In this document: in pieces, positions 1 to 9,414 of the stretch
How positions within the stretch are numbered: the stretch's first letter is position 1
How the letters are laid out: each line of letters opens with the position of its first letter
The notes under the pieces: model-generated
Told to the model about the DNA's origin: nothing
Database searches by the model: none
Seen by the model: only the letters and a program-made list of their open reading frames with translations
Source of the DNA: Dyadobacter sp. CY261
GTDB lineage: Bacteria; Bacteroidota; Bacteroidia; Cytophagales; Spirosomataceae
DNA length: 64,000 nucleotides
NCBI RefSeq assembly: GCF_021440085.1
Contig: NZ_JAKCPW010000005.1
Location: forward strand, 186,001-250,000
Direction: 5' to 3'
Position numbers and translations under genes: made by a program

Positions 1-508
1 GATTGGAAACCCTAACCCCAAATTTACCTATGGTATCAACACCAGCTGGAACTACCGCAACATCGACCTCATGCTCGATTTCCAGGGCGTAGCGAAAGTG
101 GATATTTATAATGCCAACCTCGGCTGGCGTTATGGTAACGAAAACTTCACCAAGGACTTCTACGACAACAGATGGCACGGTGAAGGCACTTCGAATACCT
201 ATCCTTCTGCAAACATAGGCGGCGGCCAAAACTACCTCCCTAATACATTCTTTGTACAAAGCGGCAGCTATTTCCGTGTGAGAAATGCGCAGATCGGCTA
301 CACGTTCCCGCAGGCATTCAACGAAAAGCTGAAAATCCGCAAGCTGCGTTTGTATGCCAATGCGCAGAACCCGCTGAACTTCTTTAAATACAAAGGCCTG
401 TCGCCCGAGGTACGTGCCAACGAAAATAAACCGACACAGGCCGGTATCGATGCCAACGTGTACCCGCTTTCAGCGACTTACAACTTCGGAATTAATGTCA
501 CTTTCTAA
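1..508 (+). CDS. SusC/RagA-family TonB-dependent receptor, C-terminal fragment
   Basis: Only the last ~168 codons are in the window; the open frame enters from base 2. The sequence is rich in alternating aromatic/polar strands and ends in SATYNFGINVTF. That is the C-terminal strand with terminal Phe expected of an outer-membrane beta barrel inserted by the Bam machinery. SusC proteins form the gated import channel that works with a SusD lipoprotein, and a SusD gene starts only 13 bases after this stop. The pair plus the downstream glycoamylase-like enzymes implies import of an oligosaccharide. The plug and N-terminal domains lie outside the window, so the substrate cannot be read from this part. 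Confidence 0.9.
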   Translation, partial: IGNPNPKFTYGINTSWNYRNIDLMLDFQGVAKVDIYNANLGWRYGNENFTKDFYDNRWHGEGTSNTYPSANIGGGQNYLPNTFFVQSGSYFRVRNAQIGYTFPQAFNEKLKIRKLRLYANAQNPLNFFKYKGLSPEVRANENKPTQAGIDANVYPLSATYNFGINVTF

Positions 509-521
509 GATCACAAGCGAA

Positions 522-2015
522 ATGAAAAATATAGATTTCAAAAACAATTTGAAGCAAAAAGGGCTATATCTCGGGCTTGCAGCGCTCCTGATCCTGCCTT
601 CCTCTTGCAGCGACAGCTTCTTGGACGTAGACCCGCAGGGCAAACAGGCCGGAGCGGTGTTCTGGGAAAGCGAAGCCGATGCCACCAAGGCAGTGAATGC
701 AATGTATGCCAATCTCAGAAGCTGGAACAATACGGCATTTGCGCCAATTGCATTGGAAAGCGTAGGCTCGGATGACGCCGAAAAAGGTAGCACCCCCTCG
801 GATGCCACTTTCTTTAATCAGTATGATGATTTCTCGGTAGGATCTACCGAAGGCCAGCTCGGCGGATTTTGGCAGGGGCAATACCAGAATATCAACTATG
901 CCAACCAGGTGATTAACAACATTCCGGCCATCGCCATGGATGACAACTTGAAAGCGAGATACCTCGCGGAAGCCAAATTTGTTCGTGCTTACTCCCATTT
1001 CAGGTTGGTAAGAGCATTTGGCGATGTGCCACTCCGGGTGAACATACCGAAAGATGCGACGGAATACAACATTCCGCGTACACCGAAAGCAGAGGTTTAC
1101 GCAGCCATTGAAAAAGATCTGACCGAAGCCGCTGCGGTATTGCCACTAAACTACGGTGCGACCGATCTCGGCCGTGTAACAAAAGGCGCAGCATTATCGC
1201 TACACGCCAAAGTATCGATGTACCAGGCCAAATGGCAGCAGGTTTTCGATCTCACTACGCAGGTGATCAGCTCCGGACAATACTCCCTTTTTAGCAACTA
1301 TGAAGCAATGTTCCGCGTTGCGAACGAGAATTCGACTGAATCGATATTCGAAATCCAGAATGAGCTGATACCTTCCAATAAGGATGCTTCTAACTCGCAG
1401 TACTCACAAGTACAGGGCGTGAGAGGGGTAGTTGGGGGCGGCTGGGGATTCAATACTCCTACCGAAACATTGTCCAAGTCGTTCGAGACAGGCGATCCAC
1501 GCCGGGATGCTACGATTATTTTCCGTGGTGAAACGACGCCCTCCGGAGATGCCATTGCTGCTACCGGCGACAACCCGATGTACAACCAGAAATCGTACGT
1601 GCCGTTTAAGCTCTATACGACCGGCTTCAATGAAGGCTCACAACAGAATATCCGAGTGATAAGGTATGCCGAGGTGTTGCTCATGAACGCGGAAGCAGCG
1701 AATGAAATCGGTAACACTACCCAAGCACTCGCATCACTCGAATTGGTACGTGCACGCGCGAGAGGGGCTAGCAAGACGATTCTGCCGAAAGTGACGACTA
1801 CCGATAAAGCAGCATTGCGCCTCGCCATTTGGAATGAGCGCCATTATGAACTGGCAATGGAATTCGATCGCTATTTCGACGTGATCCGTCAGGGTCGCGC
1901 CGCTGAAATTTTTGGCCCGAAAGGTTGGAAGGCAAATAAAAACGAAGTTTGGCCTGTTCCACAGAACGAAATCGACATCAGTGCGGGCGTATTGACCCAA
2001 AACCCAGGTTATTAA
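522..2015 (+). CDS. SusD/RagB-family nutrient-binding outer-membrane lipoprotein
   Basis: A 497-residue protein. I chose the ATG at 522 because it gives a classical lipoprotein signal: basic N-terminus, hydrophobic LGLAALLILP, lipobox LPSSC with Cys29. The frame is open further upstream into susC, but that would bury the signal. The early SFLDVDPQG motif, the YNIPRTP stretch and the C-terminal WNERHYELAMEFDRYFDVIRQG block are typical of the RagB/SusD fold (TPR-like N-terminal part and C-terminal SusD domain). It acts as the surface lid of the SusC channel. It sits in an operon with the preceding susC (13-base gap) and the LamG lipoprotein gene that follows (20-base gap). The glycan specificity is inferred only from the neighbouring enzymes. 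Confidence 0.95.
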   Translation: MKNIDFKNNLKQKGLYLGLAALLILPSSCSDSFLDVDPQGKQAGAVFWESEADATKAVNAMYANLRSWNNTAFAPIALESVGSDDAEKGSTPSDATFFNQYDDFSVGSTEGQLGGFWQGQYQNINYANQVINNIPAIAMDDNLKARYLAEAKFVRAYSHFRLVRAFGDVPLRVNIPKDATEYNIPRTPKAEVYAAIEKDLTEAAAVLPLNYGATDLGRVTKGAALSLHAKVSMYQAKWQQVFDLTTQVISSGQYSLFSNYEAMFRVANENSTESIFEIQNELIPSNKDASNSQYSQVQGVRGVVGGGWGFNTPTETLSKSFETGDPRRDATIIFRGETTPSGDAIAATGDNPMYNQKSYVPFKLYTTGFNEGSQQNIRVIRYAEVLLMNAEAANEIGNTTQALASLELVRARARGASKTILPKVTTTDKAALRLAIWNERHYELAMEFDRYFDVIRQGRAAEIFGPKGWKANKNEVWPVPQNEIDISAGVLTQNPGY

Positions 2016-2035
2016 TCCAAAACCACGATCTATCG

Positions 2036-2878
2036 ATGAAAACTTTAAAGAATAATCTGACCGTGGCATTGTGTGCATTGACGGTTCTGGGGGTTACTTC
2101 CTGCTATGAGAAATTCGATCCGGAAAGTTACGCGCCGAGCGTGACAATCGGGGGTTTCACCAGTTCCGATGAAATTGCGAAAGCTAATCTGGTGGCGCAT
2201 TTCCCATTTGACGGGAATTACAGCGATGTCATCTCCAATACAGCCGGTACCAACACAGGCACCACCTTCGCCAACGGTTTGAAAGGGCAGGCCATGAAAG
2301 GTGCCAAGGATGGTTACGTCCTGTTCGATCCGACAGCGGCTATTCTGGGATTGAAGAGTTTTACTATGACCTATTGGGTTAATAGCCCGTCGACGAAGGT
2401 GCAAGGCGGTATCATCGGTCTGGTAGGATTATCCCAAAAGGACGGGTTCTGGGGAAATGTCGAAACTTTCTTTGAAAACGGCGGCACGGAAACCGACGGT
2501 ATTTTCAAAGCGCACATCCAGAATGGCAAGAAAGATACCTGGGTTACCAAGGAAGGTATTGTGAACGTTTACAATTCATGGACGCATATTGCATTAACAT
2601 ACGATGCCGCTTCATCCACCTTCTCTATTTATGTGAATGGCTCCAAAACGACAACTACGACGGTAGCCAGCTTTGGGGATCTGGCATGGAGTAATCCTGG
2701 TAAAATGGTGTTCGGTACTGTGCAATTCCAGACCAAACCCAGCCTTACCAGCGGTGCTACAGCCCAGGATTGGGCCAGTTACCTGACCGGCCTGCTCGAT
2801 GAAGTGCGGATTTACAACGTTGCTTTGAAAGATGCCGAGGTAGATGCACTGGTTAAACTGGAATCGAGAGGGAAATAA
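2036..2878 (+). CDS. LamG/concanavalin-like lipoprotein, probable surface glycan-binding protein
   Basis: A 280-residue protein beginning at the ATG at 2036, which gives signal MKTLKNN...LGVTSC with lipobox Cys. From about residue 55 the sequence resembles a LamG/pentraxin-like jelly roll: ANLVAHFPFDGNYSD, then SFTMTYWVNSP, WTHIALTYDA, FSIYVNG, and LLDEVRIYNVALKDAEVDAL near the end. This fold binds carbohydrate in many Bacteroidota proteins. Its position just after susCD is where SusE/F-like or other surface glycan-binding proteins usually sit, so a binding role is inferred; no catalytic residues are evident. Its stop codon overlaps the next start by one base (TAATG), indicating translational coupling with the first glycoamylase-like gene. 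Confidence 0.85.
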   Translation: MKTLKNNLTVALCALTVLGVTSCYEKFDPESYAPSVTIGGFTSSDEIAKANLVAHFPFDGNYSDVISNTAGTNTGTTFANGLKGQAMKGAKDGYVLFDPTAAILGLKSFTMTYWVNSPSTKVQGGIIGLVGLSQKDGFWGNVETFFENGGTETDGIFKAHIQNGKKDTWVTKEGIVNVYNSWTHIALTYDAASSTFSIYVNGSKTTTTTVASFGDLAWSNPGKMVFGTVQFQTKPSLTSGATAQDWASYLTGLLDEVRIYNVALKDAEVDALVKLESRGK

Positions 2879-4548
2879 TGCCTTTTAAAAAACTTGTCCT
2901 TCTTTGTTCAATTATCTGGCTCGGGGTTTCCTGTAAATCTGAAAAGGAAGCCCCCGGGCCATCCACTCCTGGGATACCGACCACTTTCGGATTCAACAGT
3001 CTCAAAGTGAATGATGTCTATTCCGGTTACATATACACGGATGTAAACCTGAAACCCAAAATCAGGTTTACATTTTCCGCCCCATTGAGCAATGCGACGC
3101 TAGCGAGCGGAGTGACTTTCAAATCTGCGACAGGCGAATCGGTCGCATTTTCCTCTGTTTTGGAAAATGGTGACAGTTCGGTAATCATCACGCCTTCAGC
3201 CAACCTCTCCCACCTGGCCAGCTATTCCGTTGTTGCTACCAAAGCATTAAAGTCAAAAGCAGGCGGAATGCTCCTAAATGAAGTAAAGGTTGATTTGATA
3301 ACTGCATTGGATTCGACCGACAAATTTCCGGTAATCAGCGACGAAGCATTGCTTACATTGGTACAGCAGCAAACCTTCAAATATTTCTGGGATTTTGCAC
3401 ATCCGGTAAGCGGTCTGGCCCGCGAGCGGAACACCTCGGGAGATATTGTTACGTCCGGCGGAAGCGGCTTTGGGATTATGACCATTCCGATAGCTATTGA
3501 ACGGAAGTTTGTCACCCGGGCGCAAGGTTTGGAAAGAATGCAGAAGATCGTCGGTTTCCTGAAAAAAGCGCAGACATTTCACGGCGCGTTCCCCCATTGG
3601 CTGAACGGCGCAACTGGGGTAGCAGTGCCATTCAGTACCAAAGACAATGGCGCTGATCTCGTCGAAACCTCGTTTCTCGTTCAGGGATTGCTCACCGTGC
3701 GTCAGTATTTCAATCAGGGTAATGCTGCCGAAACTGCTTTGCGGACGGACATTAAGGCAATCTGGGAAGCTGTGGAGTGGGATTGGTTTAGGAAAAACAA
3801 CGAAAATGTGCTGTACTGGCATTGGAGTCCTGATTATGGCTGGGATATGAACCACCAGATCATTGGTTGGAATGAATGCCTCATCACGTATGTACTGGCT
3901 GCCTCGTCGCCTACCCACAGCATTAGCAAGAACGTTTACGACAATGGATGGGCGGGAAACAGCACATTTACGAATGGACAAGCTTATTACGGAATCACAT
4001 TGCCACTCGGCGAGCCGCTTGGAGGACCGCTGTTTTTCACGCATTATTCTTTTTTAGGATTAAACCCAACCGGTCTGACCGACCGTTTTGCCAACTATTT
4101 TACTCAAAACAAAGCCCATACTCTCATTAACTACAACTATTGCAAAGCCAATCCGCAGGAATATTACGGATACAGCGATCAGTGCTGGGGGCTGACTGCG
4201 AGTGACATCCCCAACGGATACAATGCCAACTCTCCCAGCAACGACCGGGGCGTCATCGCGCCTACCGCCGCATTATCCGCATTCCCTTACACGCCCGCTG
4301 AGTCTATGAAAGCGTTGAAGTTCTTTTATTACAAACTCGGCGACAAGATTTGGGGAGAATATGGTTTCCACGACGCGTTCTCGCTTGACCAACTTTGGTT
4401 TGCAGACTCCTACCTGGCTATCGACCAGGGGCCGATTGTAGTGATGATCGAAAATTACCGCTCTGGCCTGCCCTGGAAGCTTTTTATGAGCAGTCCGGAG
4501 GTTAAAACCGGTTTAAAAAAACTCGGGTTCAATAGTCCCGCGCTTTGA
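2878..4548 (+). CDS. Glycoamylase-fold lipoprotein with N-terminal Ig-like domain (GH144-like)
   Basis: A 556-residue protein. The lipobox LGVSC places lipidation at Cys19. Residues ~35-140 look like a bacterial Ig-like domain (DVNLKPKIRFTFSAPLS, SSVIITPSANLSHLASY). From about residue 158 the glycoamylase family domain (PF10091) starts with LVQQQTFKYFWDFAHPVSG. It continues with FPHWLNGATG, DLVETSFLVQGLL, LYWHWSPDYGWDMN, WGLTASD and AIDQGPIVVMIENYRSG. This family includes GH144 enzymes acting on beta-1,2-glucan, such as the Chitinophaga pinensis endo-glucanase. Family membership is well supported; the beta-1,2 specificity is inference. Lipid anchoring suggests it acts at the outer membrane, upstream of the non-lipidated paralogue at 4585. 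Confidence 0.88.
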   Translation: MPFKKLVLLCSIIWLGVSCKSEKEAPGPSTPGIPTTFGFNSLKVNDVYSGYIYTDVNLKPKIRFTFSAPLSNATLASGVTFKSATGESVAFSSVLENGDSSVIITPSANLSHLASYSVVATKALKSKAGGMLLNEVKVDLITALDSTDKFPVISDEALLTLVQQQTFKYFWDFAHPVSGLARERNTSGDIVTSGGSGFGIMTIPIAIERKFVTRAQGLERMQKIVGFLKKAQTFHGAFPHWLNGATGVAVPFSTKDNGADLVETSFLVQGLLTVRQYFNQGNAAETALRTDIKAIWEAVEWDWFRKNNENVLYWHWSPDYGWDMNHQIIGWNECLITYVLAASSPTHSISKNVYDNGWAGNSTFTNGQAYYGITLPLGEPLGGPLFFTHYSFLGLNPTGLTDRFANYFTQNKAHTLINYNYCKANPQEYYGYSDQCWGLTASDIPNGYNANSPSNDRGVIAPTAALSAFPYTPAESMKALKFFYYKLGDKIWGEYGFHDAFSLDQLWFADSYLAIDQGPIVVMIENYRSGLPWKLFMSSPEVKTGLKKLGFNSPAL

Positions 4549-4584
4549 TATAAACTTATCCCGCTATTAAAACATTACGCGACC

Positions 4585-5964
4585 ATGAAGCTATACGTTA
4601 AGCTATTACTATGCCTGGCCCTACTTGTCTGTTCGCAAGTAGATGTGGCGGCACAAAAGAAAAAAACTGCCCCCGCCAAGCCTGCTACTTTTAACCCTGC
4701 TGATCGTCCGAAAAACCTGTCGGATACCGCCTTACTGGAACTGGTTCAAAAACAGACTTTCCGGTATTTCTGGGATTTCGGGCATCCGGTGAGCGGCATG
4801 GCGCGCGAGCGGAGCAATATTGCTTATGATTATGGAGATGAAGTGGTAACCATCGGCGGAACCGGCTTCGGGGTAATGGCGATGGTTGTCGCTGCCGAGC
4901 GCAAATGGCAACCCCGCGATTCAGTAGCCGCGAGGTTGTTGAAAATGGTCAAGTTCCTCTCCAAAGCAGATCATTACCATGGTATTTTCCCACACTGGCT
5001 CAATGGCGCTACTGGTAAAATCATTCCATTTGGCCGGAAAGACGATGGCGGTGATTTGGTAGAATCCTCATTCCTTTTCCAGGGACTATTGGCTGTAAGA
5101 CAATATTTCGACCGAGATACCCAACTGGAAAGAGAGCTCCGCAACCGCATTACCTGGATTTGGAACGAGGCCGAATGGGACTGGTATACCCGTGGCAATC
5201 CAAATCAGCTCTACTGGCATTGGAGCCCCAACAATGGCTGGGCCATGAATTTCGAGTTACGTGGTTACAATGAGACGTTGATCACTTACATCATGAGTGC
5301 CGCCGCGCCACGCTACCCGGTTACCCGGCAGGTTTACGACAAATGCTGGGCGCAAAGCGACCATTTTCGCAACGGCAAAGAATATTTTGGTGTAAAGCTG
5401 CCTTTGGGATTTGAATATGGCGGACCATTGTTCTTCGCGCATTACTCATTCCTGGGCCTCGATCCCCGGAACCTGAAAGATCAATATGCCGATTATTGGG
5501 AACAAAATGTGAACCATTCACTGATCAACTATAAGCATTGCGTTGCAAATCCGGGCAAGTTTAAAGGTTATGGTGAAAACAGTTGGGGATTGACCGCGAG
5601 CGATACTTACAATGGCTACAATGCACATTCACCAACCAACGATTTCGGCACCATTACGCCAACGGCAGCATTGTCGTCATTCCCGTACACACCTGAGCAG
5701 TCGATGAAGGCATTGCGCCATTTTTATGATGATCTCGGCGATAAAATATGGTCGGAATATGGGTTCACGGATGCATTTAACGAATCGCAAAACTGGTATG
5801 CTAAATCCCACCTCGCTATCGACCAGGGACCGATCATTGTAATGATCGAAAACTACCGGACCGGATTGCTTTGGAAGCTGTTCATGAAAGATCCGGATGT
5901 TCAGAATGGGTTAAAAAAACTCGGATTTGAGAGCCCTTCATTAGGTATATCCAGCAGAAATTAA
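4585..5964 (+). CDS. Glycoamylase-fold enzyme, periplasmic paralogue (GH144-like)
   Basis: A 459-residue protein starting at the ATG at 4585. It has a Sec signal (MKLYVKLLLCLALLVC...VAAQ) with no lipobox, so periplasmic or secreted. It lacks the Ig-like domain of its neighbour but follows the same catalytic block order: LVQKQTFRYFWDFGHPVSG, FPHWLNGATGK, DLVESSFLFQGLLAVRQYF, LYWHWSPNNGWAMN, NSWGLTASDTYNGYNAHSP and AIDQGPIIVMIENYRTG. By eye the two catalytic domains are clearly paralogous along their whole length, suggesting tandem duplication followed by a division of labour. It lies 36 bases after the first copy, and a strong hairpin follows at 5989-6013, which probably ends the susCD operon. 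Confidence 0.88.
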   Translation: MKLYVKLLLCLALLVCSQVDVAAQKKKTAPAKPATFNPADRPKNLSDTALLELVQKQTFRYFWDFGHPVSGMARERSNIAYDYGDEVVTIGGTGFGVMAMVVAAERKWQPRDSVAARLLKMVKFLSKADHYHGIFPHWLNGATGKIIPFGRKDDGGDLVESSFLFQGLLAVRQYFDRDTQLERELRNRITWIWNEAEWDWYTRGNPNQLYWHWSPNNGWAMNFELRGYNETLITYIMSAAAPRYPVTRQVYDKCWAQSDHFRNGKEYFGVKLPLGFEYGGPLFFAHYSFLGLDPRNLKDQYADYWEQNVNHSLINYKHCVANPGKFKGYGENSWGLTASDTYNGYNAHSPTNDFGTITPTAALSSFPYTPEQSMKALRHFYDDLGDKIWSEYGFTDAFNESQNWYAKSHLAIDQGPIIVMIENYRTGLLWKLFMKDPDVQNGLKKLGFESPSLGISSRN

Positions 5965-5988
5965 CTGCTTTTTAGCTAAAATTCACTG

Positions 5989-6013
5989 AAAGACCGGTCG
6001 CAAGCCGGTCTTT
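5989..6013 (+). terminator. Rho-independent terminator after the glycan locus
   Basis: Perfect 9-bp inverted repeat AAAGACCGG / CCGGTCTTT around a 7-base loop, followed by a T-rich stretch. It lies 25 bases after the stop of the second glycoamylase-like gene and before the kelch gene. Confidence 0.8.
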
Positions 6014-6096
6014 CTATTTTATAGAATATAATTGTACCTTGATACCGTTTTTGGCGAACAAATCATGCATATCCAGCCATTCAAAACGCAATCGAC

Positions 6097-7077
6097 ATGA
6101 AACCACCCTACCAAAAAATCGTCCTGTTTCTCGCTCTGCACGCATTCGCATTCCAGGTTTCTGCACAGATATGGAAGGTTTCTGAGCCCGAAAACCTTCC
6201 CGAAAAAAGGCATGAGAACGCAATGGCTACGGCTAACGGGAAATTGTATTTGCTCGGGGGCCGCGGCATTAAACCGGTCGATGAATATGACTTTAAAAAA
6301 GATTCATGGAAAAACCTCGCCCCTCCGCCCATCGAAATGAGCCATTTTCAGGCAGTAAGTTATAAAAATGAAATTTATGTGCTAGGCGCGTTTACGGGTG
6401 GTTACCCGCACGAGATACCCATTCCCGACATCTATATTTTTAATCCAATCAAAAACGAATGGCGCAAAGGGGCGTCCATCCCTGAAAATCGCAAACGCGG
6501 TGCGGCAGGTGCCTTTGTGTTGAATGACAAGATCTACCTGGTATGCGGCATCCAGGACGGCCACTGGGATGGGCAGGTAACCTGGTTTGATGAATTCGAC
6601 CCCGCAACCGGTGCCTGGAAAACACTGGCCGACGCTCCCCGCCCCCGCGATCATGTGCAAGTGGCGGTTTTAAACAACAAACTTTACGTCGCTGGTGGGC
6701 GACTTTCCACTGCCCGCATTAACCAGGTCCTGAACACGGTTATTAAAGAGGTGGATGTGTACGATTTCAAAACCGGTCAATGGACTACGCTGGACGCATC
6801 CAACAACCTCCCTACTTTGCGGGCAGGCAATACAACGGTTGTTTATAACGACAAAATTCTTTTCATCGGCGGGGAAAGCGACGCGCATGTAGAAGCTCAT
6901 AATGAGGTGGAAGCTTTCAATCCACAAACTCAGAAATGGGAAAAGCTACCTTCGTTGCATCAGGGCCGTCATGGTACGCAAGCTGTGTCACTCAATAAGA
7001 AGATCTACATTGCAGCAGGTTCTGCCAACCGCGGAGGAGGACCGGAATTGAACGACATGGAAATACTCGATAAATAA
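6097..7077 (+). CDS. Secreted kelch-repeat beta-propeller protein
   Basis: A 326-residue protein with a Sec signal ending near FQVSAQ (about residue 24). Kelch repeats are visible through double-glycine strands at regular spacing: YLLGGRG, YVLGAFTGG, YLVCGIQDG, YVAGGRLS, LFIGGESD, YIAAGSANRGGG. Each is followed by a Trp/Tyr-containing strand (NEWRKGASIP, GAWKTLADAP, GQWTTLDAS, QKWEKLPSL). Together these suggest a six-bladed propeller. Such secreted propellers in Bacteroidota can be sugar-binding, sialic-acid-mutarotase-like or scaffolding proteins; nothing here identifies the ligand. It is separated from the glycan locus by a terminator, so shared regulation with the susCD genes is not assured. 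The following M1 peptidase start lies only 27 bases downstream. Confidence 0.8.
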   Translation: MKPPYQKIVLFLALHAFAFQVSAQIWKVSEPENLPEKRHENAMATANGKLYLLGGRGIKPVDEYDFKKDSWKNLAPPPIEMSHFQAVSYKNEIYVLGAFTGGYPHEIPIPDIYIFNPIKNEWRKGASIPENRKRGAAGAFVLNDKIYLVCGIQDGHWDGQVTWFDEFDPATGAWKTLADAPRPRDHVQVAVLNNKLYVAGGRLSTARINQVLNTVIKEVDVYDFKTGQWTTLDASNNLPTLRAGNTTVVYNDKILFIGGESDAHVEAHNEVEAFNPQTQKWEKLPSLHQGRHGTQAVSLNKKIYIAAGSANRGGGPELNDMEILDK

Positions 7078-7104
7078 TACACTTCATTGTTAATCAGACA
7101 TCAA

Positions 7105-8751
7105 ATGCTCAAAAAAGTCGCTGTTATCTGTTTACTGTTTTTGTCAATCGGTTCTTTCGCCCAGAAAAAGGATTTCACTCACGCCGACACCCTGCGGGGA
7201 TCGATTACACCTGAGCGAGAATGGTGGGACCTAAGCTATTATCACCTTAGTGTGCGGCCAAATGAAAAAGACAGTACACTAACCGGCAGCACAGTCATTA
7301 CATATAGGGTTCTTAAACCTTCTCAAACCATACAGGTTGACTTGCAAGAGCCGTTGCAAGTTACCAAAGTGATCCAGGATGGCGAGTCACTGACGTTCCG
7401 GCGTGATGGCAATGCCTTTTTTATTACTTTAAAGAAAAAGCAGGATACTGGCAACACGGAAAATATCGAAGTGTTCTATGCCGGAAAACCCAGACTTGCT
7501 AAACGTCCGCCATGGGATGGAGGCATACAATGGGTACCCGATGGAAAGGGCAATACCATCATATCGACCTCCTGCCAAGGGCTGGGGTCCAGCGTATGGT
7601 GGCCCTGCAAAGACCATATGTACGACGAGCCCGACAGTATGCTTATCAGCGTCACCGTTCCCAAGAATATGATGGATGTTTCGAATGGGAATTTACGATC
7701 GGTGATCGAGAACGGCGACAACTCGCATACCTATAACTGGGTTGTCAAAAACCCGATCAATAATTACGGTGTGAATATGAATGTTGCCAAATATGAGAGC
7801 TGGAAAGAGACATTCAAAGGAGAAAAGGGAGATTTGCAACTCAGCTATTATGTGTTATCTCAAAATCTTGAAAAGGCCAAGGAACAATTTACGCAGGTCC
7901 CTAAGATGCTCAAAGCATTCGAACACTGGTTTGGGCCTTACCCATTTTACGAAGATGGCTATAAACTTGTAGAAGTCCCTTACCTGGGAATGGAACACCA
8001 AAGCTCGGTAACCTATGGCAACGAGTACAAAATGGGCTACCGGGGTCGTGATCTCTCTAAGACTGGCTGGGGGCTGAAATGGGACTTCATTATTATCCAT
8101 GAAAGTGGGCATGAATGGTTTGCCAACAATATCACTTACAAGGACGTGGCCGATATGTGGGTGCACGAAAGTTTTACAAACTATTCCGAAAATCTTTACA
8201 CGGAGTATTATTTTGGAAAAAAAGCAGGTGAGGACTATGTTATCGGCACCCGTGAGCTCATTGCAAACGACATTCCCATTGTAGGCATCTATGGCGTCAA
8301 CCAGGAAGGCTCAAAGGATATGTATTACAAAGGTGGGAACATGCTCCACACTATCCGGCAGATTGTCCATGACGATGAAAAGTGGCGCCAGATCCTTCGC
8401 GGCTTAAATAAAAGCTTCTATCATCAAACTGTTGACGGGTCACAAATCGAAAATTATATTAGTGAGCATGCAAGCAGGGATCTTTCGAAGGTTTTTGATC
8501 AATATCTGCGGGATGTGCGTATTCCGGTTCTGGAATATGCGTTTGGAAGCAAGGGCTTGCAGTATCGTTGGATTAACACCGTAGAAGGCTTCGATATGCC
8601 AGTTAAAGTGAAGCTGGCAAGTAGTGGGAAGGAGGAATTTCTCTATCCTACCAATGAATGGAAAACATTGAAAGTAAAGGGCGATAAGTCATTGACTATC
8701 GATCGTAACTTTTATGTTGAGGCCAAGGAGACCAACCAGGCATCCTTATAA
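7105..8751 (+). CDS. M1-family zinc metallopeptidase (aminopeptidase N-like), secreted
   Basis: A 548-residue protein. The ATG at 7105 is preferred over an upstream TTG because it gives a clean Sec signal (MLKKVAVICLLFLSIGSFAQ). The gluzincin signature is complete: HESGH at residues 332-336 and the third zinc ligand E355 after 18 residues, within a WVHESFTNYSE block. The exopeptidase motif, normally GAMEN, reads YLGMEHQSS here, a variant common in Bacteroidota members. The N-terminal saddle domain (residues ~35-230) is present. The protein ends soon after the catalytic domain, so the large ERAP1-like helical C-terminal domain is missing. It is probably periplasmic or secreted. Its last six bases overlap the 3' end of the convergent thiamin pyrophosphokinase gene. 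Confidence 0.92.
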   Translation: MLKKVAVICLLFLSIGSFAQKKDFTHADTLRGSITPEREWWDLSYYHLSVRPNEKDSTLTGSTVITYRVLKPSQTIQVDLQEPLQVTKVIQDGESLTFRRDGNAFFITLKKKQDTGNTENIEVFYAGKPRLAKRPPWDGGIQWVPDGKGNTIISTSCQGLGSSVWWPCKDHMYDEPDSMLISVTVPKNMMDVSNGNLRSVIENGDNSHTYNWVVKNPINNYGVNMNVAKYESWKETFKGEKGDLQLSYYVLSQNLEKAKEQFTQVPKMLKAFEHWFGPYPFYEDGYKLVEVPYLGMEHQSSVTYGNEYKMGYRGRDLSKTGWGLKWDFIIIHESGHEWFANNITYKDVADMWVHESFTNYSENLYTEYYFGKKAGEDYVIGTRELIANDIPIVGIYGVNQEGSKDMYYKGGNMLHTIRQIVHDDEKWRQILRGLNKSFYHQTVDGSQIENYISEHASRDLSKVFDQYLRDVRIPVLEYAFGSKGLQYRWINTVEGFDMPVKVKLASSGKEEFLYPTNEWKTLKVKGDKSLTIDRNFYVEAKETNQASL

Positions 8752-9411
8752 ATCCCAGCACTCCATAATTAGCAGATCGCCCCTCTGTGCAGAAACCCTG
8801 ACCATGCCATCAGCTTCGGCCTCGTTACTACTGCCGGTCCTGTAACCCATTGTCAGGGTTTCGTTGTTTAGATTGTATTTTAAACCACGGGTTTCGATAC
8901 CATCCACGGTGCCTACCGGAATTAGCGAAATAGGCGTTCCTGCTGTATACCACTTTTCAAATGTGCCGGTAAGCGGGAAAATCTTCGAATAATCGTCCAG
9001 CAGCACAAGCTTGATTTTGTCCTTATAGCGCACCAGGTCCGTAATGTTGGTAATCGCATGATCTGCACGACGGCCCGTAGCCCACACAATATTCGCCCCA
9101 GGAAAGCCCCTTTCGATCAAAAATTCAATGGCCTTATTTAAATCAGTTTTTTCCTGGTCCGGCGTATTAATGATTTCCAGCGGATACTGACGTTCACGAA
9201 TCATCTCCACATCATGGGGCATGTCGAAATCGCCCAGCCAGGCATCTATTTTAATCCCCAGGTCTAACACCCGGTAAATAGCTTGATCCAGCACTACAAT
9301 AAATGGACTCCATTCCAGCAACTGGCCCAATAACTCCGGAGAGCAGGCTTCCCCATTAGCAATAATTAAAGCAGGCTCCTGCTTCTCCCGGACGATATGG
9401 TGTGACGACAT
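8746..9411 (-). CDS. thiN: Thiamin pyrophosphokinase
   Basis: A 221-residue protein matching the usual length of the family. It transfers pyrophosphate from ATP to thiamin to make thiamin diphosphate in the cytoplasm. Visible blocks are PALIIANGEACSPELL near the N-terminus, WLGDFDMP (the acidic metal/ATP-binding GDFD motif), EKTDLNKAIEFL and WATGRRADHAITNI in the catalytic domain. A C-terminal thiamin-binding beta domain follows, with RGLKYNLNNETLTMG and SNEAEADGMVRVS. It is the last gene of a reverse-strand operon, 3 bases after the coiled-coil gene. No TPP riboswitch-like sequence was seen upstream. Confidence 0.9.
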   Translation of the reverse strand: MSSHHIVREKQEPALIIANGEACSPELLGQLLEWSPFIVVLDQAIYRVLDLGIKIDAWLGDFDMPHDVEMIRERQYPLEIINTPDQEKTDLNKAIEFLIERGFPGANIVWATGRRADHAITNITDLVRYKDKIKLVLLDDYSKIFPLTGTFEKWYTAGTPISLIPVGTVDGIETRGLKYNLNNETLTMGYRTGSSNEAEADGMVRVSAQRGDLLIMECWDL

Positions 9412-9414
9412 TAA

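Noticed and set aside
414-521. N-terminal extension of the SusD frame upstream to 414
   Set aside because: It overlaps susC and would bury the lipoprotein signal that starts at 522.
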